From Gammaproteobacteria bacterium (GTDB lineage: Bacteria; Pseudomonadota; Gammaproteobacteria; Pseudomonadales; Pseudohongiellaceae), in the NCBI GenBank assembly GCA_009692305.1, contig SHZK01000005.1:96395-160394 (forward strand): a DNA stretch of 64,000 nt, given 5' to 3'. Position numbers and translations under genes: made by a program. Position 1 is the first letter of the stretch. The number at the start of each line of letters is the position of its first letter. This document shows positions 62,813-64,000 of this stretch, in pieces. Below the pieces are notes generated by a model, which did not search any database, had not been told where the DNA came from, and was given only the letters and a program-made list of their open reading frames with translations.

Positions 62813-63502
62813 TCAGGCGAATTGAAGCAGGTTTAGGAGAGCGCCAGTTTCTTCCGGAGCCGTCAGGATAAAATCTGCATACCAGTCTTCCACTCTCGCA
62901 TCGGCAGCGATATACCCGTAGGCAGCGGCGATGGCGATGACATCTGCATTCTTGGCTGCCTGAATGTCGCGCACATGGTCACCAATATAGACAGTACGCT
63001 CAGTATTCCTGCGCAATTGCTGGCACGCGAGCAAAATGGGCTCCGGGTGAGGTTTGCGTTGACTGACGTGTTCCGGACACACGAGCGACTTGCAGCGGTC
63101 GCGCAGTGCCAGTTTTTGTAACAGTAACTCCGCATATTTCTCTGGCTTGTTGGTGACAATACCCCAACTGATGCCCACTTCATCGAATTGACTGAGCAGT
63201 TCAGCTAAACCGGGATAGACTGTCGATTCAGTGGTGTCGAGCTTTTCATAGTAAAGATCCAGCAAGCGCTGATTGAGATTGGCAAATTGCGAATCGTCTT
63301 CGGTAATTCCGCATGCAAGTTTCACCAGGGCGCGAGCACCATCTGAGACAGTCTGTCGAATGCGGGTCTCGGTAACTAGCGGTCGATTGATCTCAAGTGC
63401 GAGCTGGTTTACGACTTGAATAAAATCTGGCGCAGTGTCAATCAAGGTGCCGTCCAAATCAAACAACACGCACTCTATGGAAGTCTGCAGTTTTACGGTC
63501 AT
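62813..63502 (-). CDS. gph: HAD phosphatase: phosphoglycolate / N-acetylmuramate-6-phosphate phosphatase (Gph/MupP)
   Basis: A 229-residue HAD-family phosphatase. The nucleophile motif F-D-L-D-G-T-L has D15 and D17, V-T-N-K-P follows at motif II, and G-D-H-V-R-D is motif IV. In Pseudomonas the ubiG-linked member of this family is MupP, which acts in peptidoglycan recycling, so either activity is possible. It begins 3 bp after the ubiG stop. Confidence 0.9.
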   Translation of the reverse strand: MTVKLQTSIECVLFDLDGTLIDTAPDFIQVVNQLALEINRPLVTETRIRQTVSDGARALVKLACGITEDDSQFANLNQRLLDLYYEKLDTTESTVYPGLAELLSQFDEVGISWGIVTNKPEKYAELLLQKLALRDRCKSLVCPEHVSQRKPHPEPILLACQQLRRNTERTVYIGDHVRDIQAAKNADVIAIAAAYGYIAADARVEDWYADFILTAPEETGALLNLLQFA

Positions 63503-63505
63503 CTT

Positions 63506-64000
63506 CTAGCGCTCGGCGCGGGAGTAGGTTGCGATGTAGTTGACATCCAGATTTTGTTGCATTGAATACTTTTTGGTGAGCAAGTTGTAACCCATCCCTT
63601 TCTGATCTTGCAGTTGTAGTTGAGCATCCCTGCACCATGCGGCAAGTTCCGAGGGTTTGATGAAGCGGGCGTAGTCGTGTGTGCCTCTAGGCAACAGCTT
63701 CAATATGTATTCAGCACCGAGTATGGCAAACACATATGACTTCGGGTTGCGATTGATTGTGGAGAAAAAAATTGTTCCACCAGGTTTGACCAGGTCATGG
63801 CAGGCTTGCACGACAGCAGCTGGCGCCGGCACATGCTCCAGCATTTCCAGGCAAGTGACCACATCGTATTTTTCGGGTTCTGCAGCCGCCAACTGCTCCG
63901 CAGAAATTTTACGGTAGTTGATTGCCAGCTTGCTTTCCAATTGATGCAGTTTCGCCACCGCCAGGGAGGCATCGGCCAGGTCTATGGCAGTAACCGTGGC
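63506..64000 (-). CDS. ubiG: Ubiquinone biosynthesis O-methyltransferase, C-terminal part (cut by window end)
   Basis: The 164 visible codons continue to the last base of the window without a start. The reading begins V-T-A-I-D-L-A (end of the SAM-binding strand), then D-V-V-T-C-L-E-M-L-E-H-V and L-V-K-P-G-G, and later S-T-I-N-R-N-P-K-S-Y and the W-C motif near the end, typical of UbiG. It methylates two hydroxyls in ubiquinone synthesis. The N-terminal ~70 residues lie outside. It is first in the ubiG-gph-yciK series. Confidence 0.94.
   Translation of the reverse strand, partial: ATVTAIDLADASLAVAKLHQLESKLAINYRKISAEQLAAAEPEKYDVVTCLEMLEHVPAPAAVVQACHDLVKPGGTIFFSTINRNPKSYVFAILGAEYILKLLPRGTHDYARFIKPSELAAWCRDAQLQLQDQKGMGYNLLTKKYSMQQNLDVNYIATYSRAER

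Noticed and set aside
1..64000. CRISPR array, prophage, insertion sequence or genomic island
   Set aside because: No regularly spaced repeats, transposase, integrase or phage genes were seen; the gene order is ordinary chromosome throughout.

Overview
The window reads as chromosomal DNA of a gammaproteobacterium related to Pseudomonas and neighbouring marine lineages. Support comes from Pseudomonas-like versions of NrdB (long Ala-rich N-terminal extension), Dcd, FliA and long-form TrpS, the order yciK-gph-ubiG, an rnf-nth operon and a complete System I ccmABCDEFGHI cluster. Nearly all of it is housekeeping sequence with tight gene packing. I see no tRNA, rRNA, insertion sequence, phage or CRISPR array. 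The genus cannot be fixed from sequence alone.

Layout. 1-2.5 kb: 5' end of ilvD (minus strand), an Ada/AraC/AlkA fusion and ogt (alkylation repair). 2.6-6 kb: a TonB-like uncharacterised membrane protein coupled to a MATE exporter, then xdhC. 6-10.8 kb (minus): a secreted uncharacterised protein, an amidase, pilU and pyrB. 11-18.6 kb: sbcB, a PlsC-like acyltransferase, a large DUF349 protein (minus) and a DinG-type helicase. 18.6-25.4 kb (minus): nrdA-nrdB followed by a string of small genes, a MocA/MobA-like nucleotidyltransferase and a cyclophilin. 25.4-26.0 kb: a gene-free stretch with NrdR-box-like sites and a compact inverted-repeat element. 26-33 kb: argF, orphan hyuB, grxD, rnt, pyrC, argG and nth.

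33-37.5 kb (minus): an rnf/rsx operon, A-B-C-D-E-nth, joined by 4-bp or zero-gap junctions. It has no rnfG. The Cys residues of RnfA and RnfE that normally bind the intramembrane [2Fe-2S] cluster are replaced by Ser/Met. I regard this as the most unusual system in the window.

37.6-43.9 kb: a periplasmic trypsin-like protease, metG, rubredoxin, dcd, a 0.7-kb gene-free stretch and fliA with no flagellar or chemotaxis neighbours. 44-51.3 kb: the complete ccm cluster. 51.3-56.5 kb: a LysE exporter, moaA-moaB, a previously unlisted 37-residue membrane peptide gene with its own ribosome binding site and terminator, a near-perfect CRP-type site, a HemD-like gene, xthA and a cyclophilin. 56.5-64 kb: yciB, a Sua5/YciO protein, trpS, scpA-scpB, rluB, yciK, gph/mupP and ubiG (cut by the window end).

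Working together, the genes cover pyrimidine and arginine synthesis (pyrB, pyrC, argF, argG), dNTP supply (nrdAB, dcd), DNA and RNA maintenance (alkylation repair, sbcB, nth, xthA, dinG, rnt), c-type cytochrome assembly and molybdenum-cofactor steps (moaA, moaB, xdhC and the MocA-like protein, which lie far apart). Several genes appear to start with TTG (MATE, ccmI, trpS, scpA).
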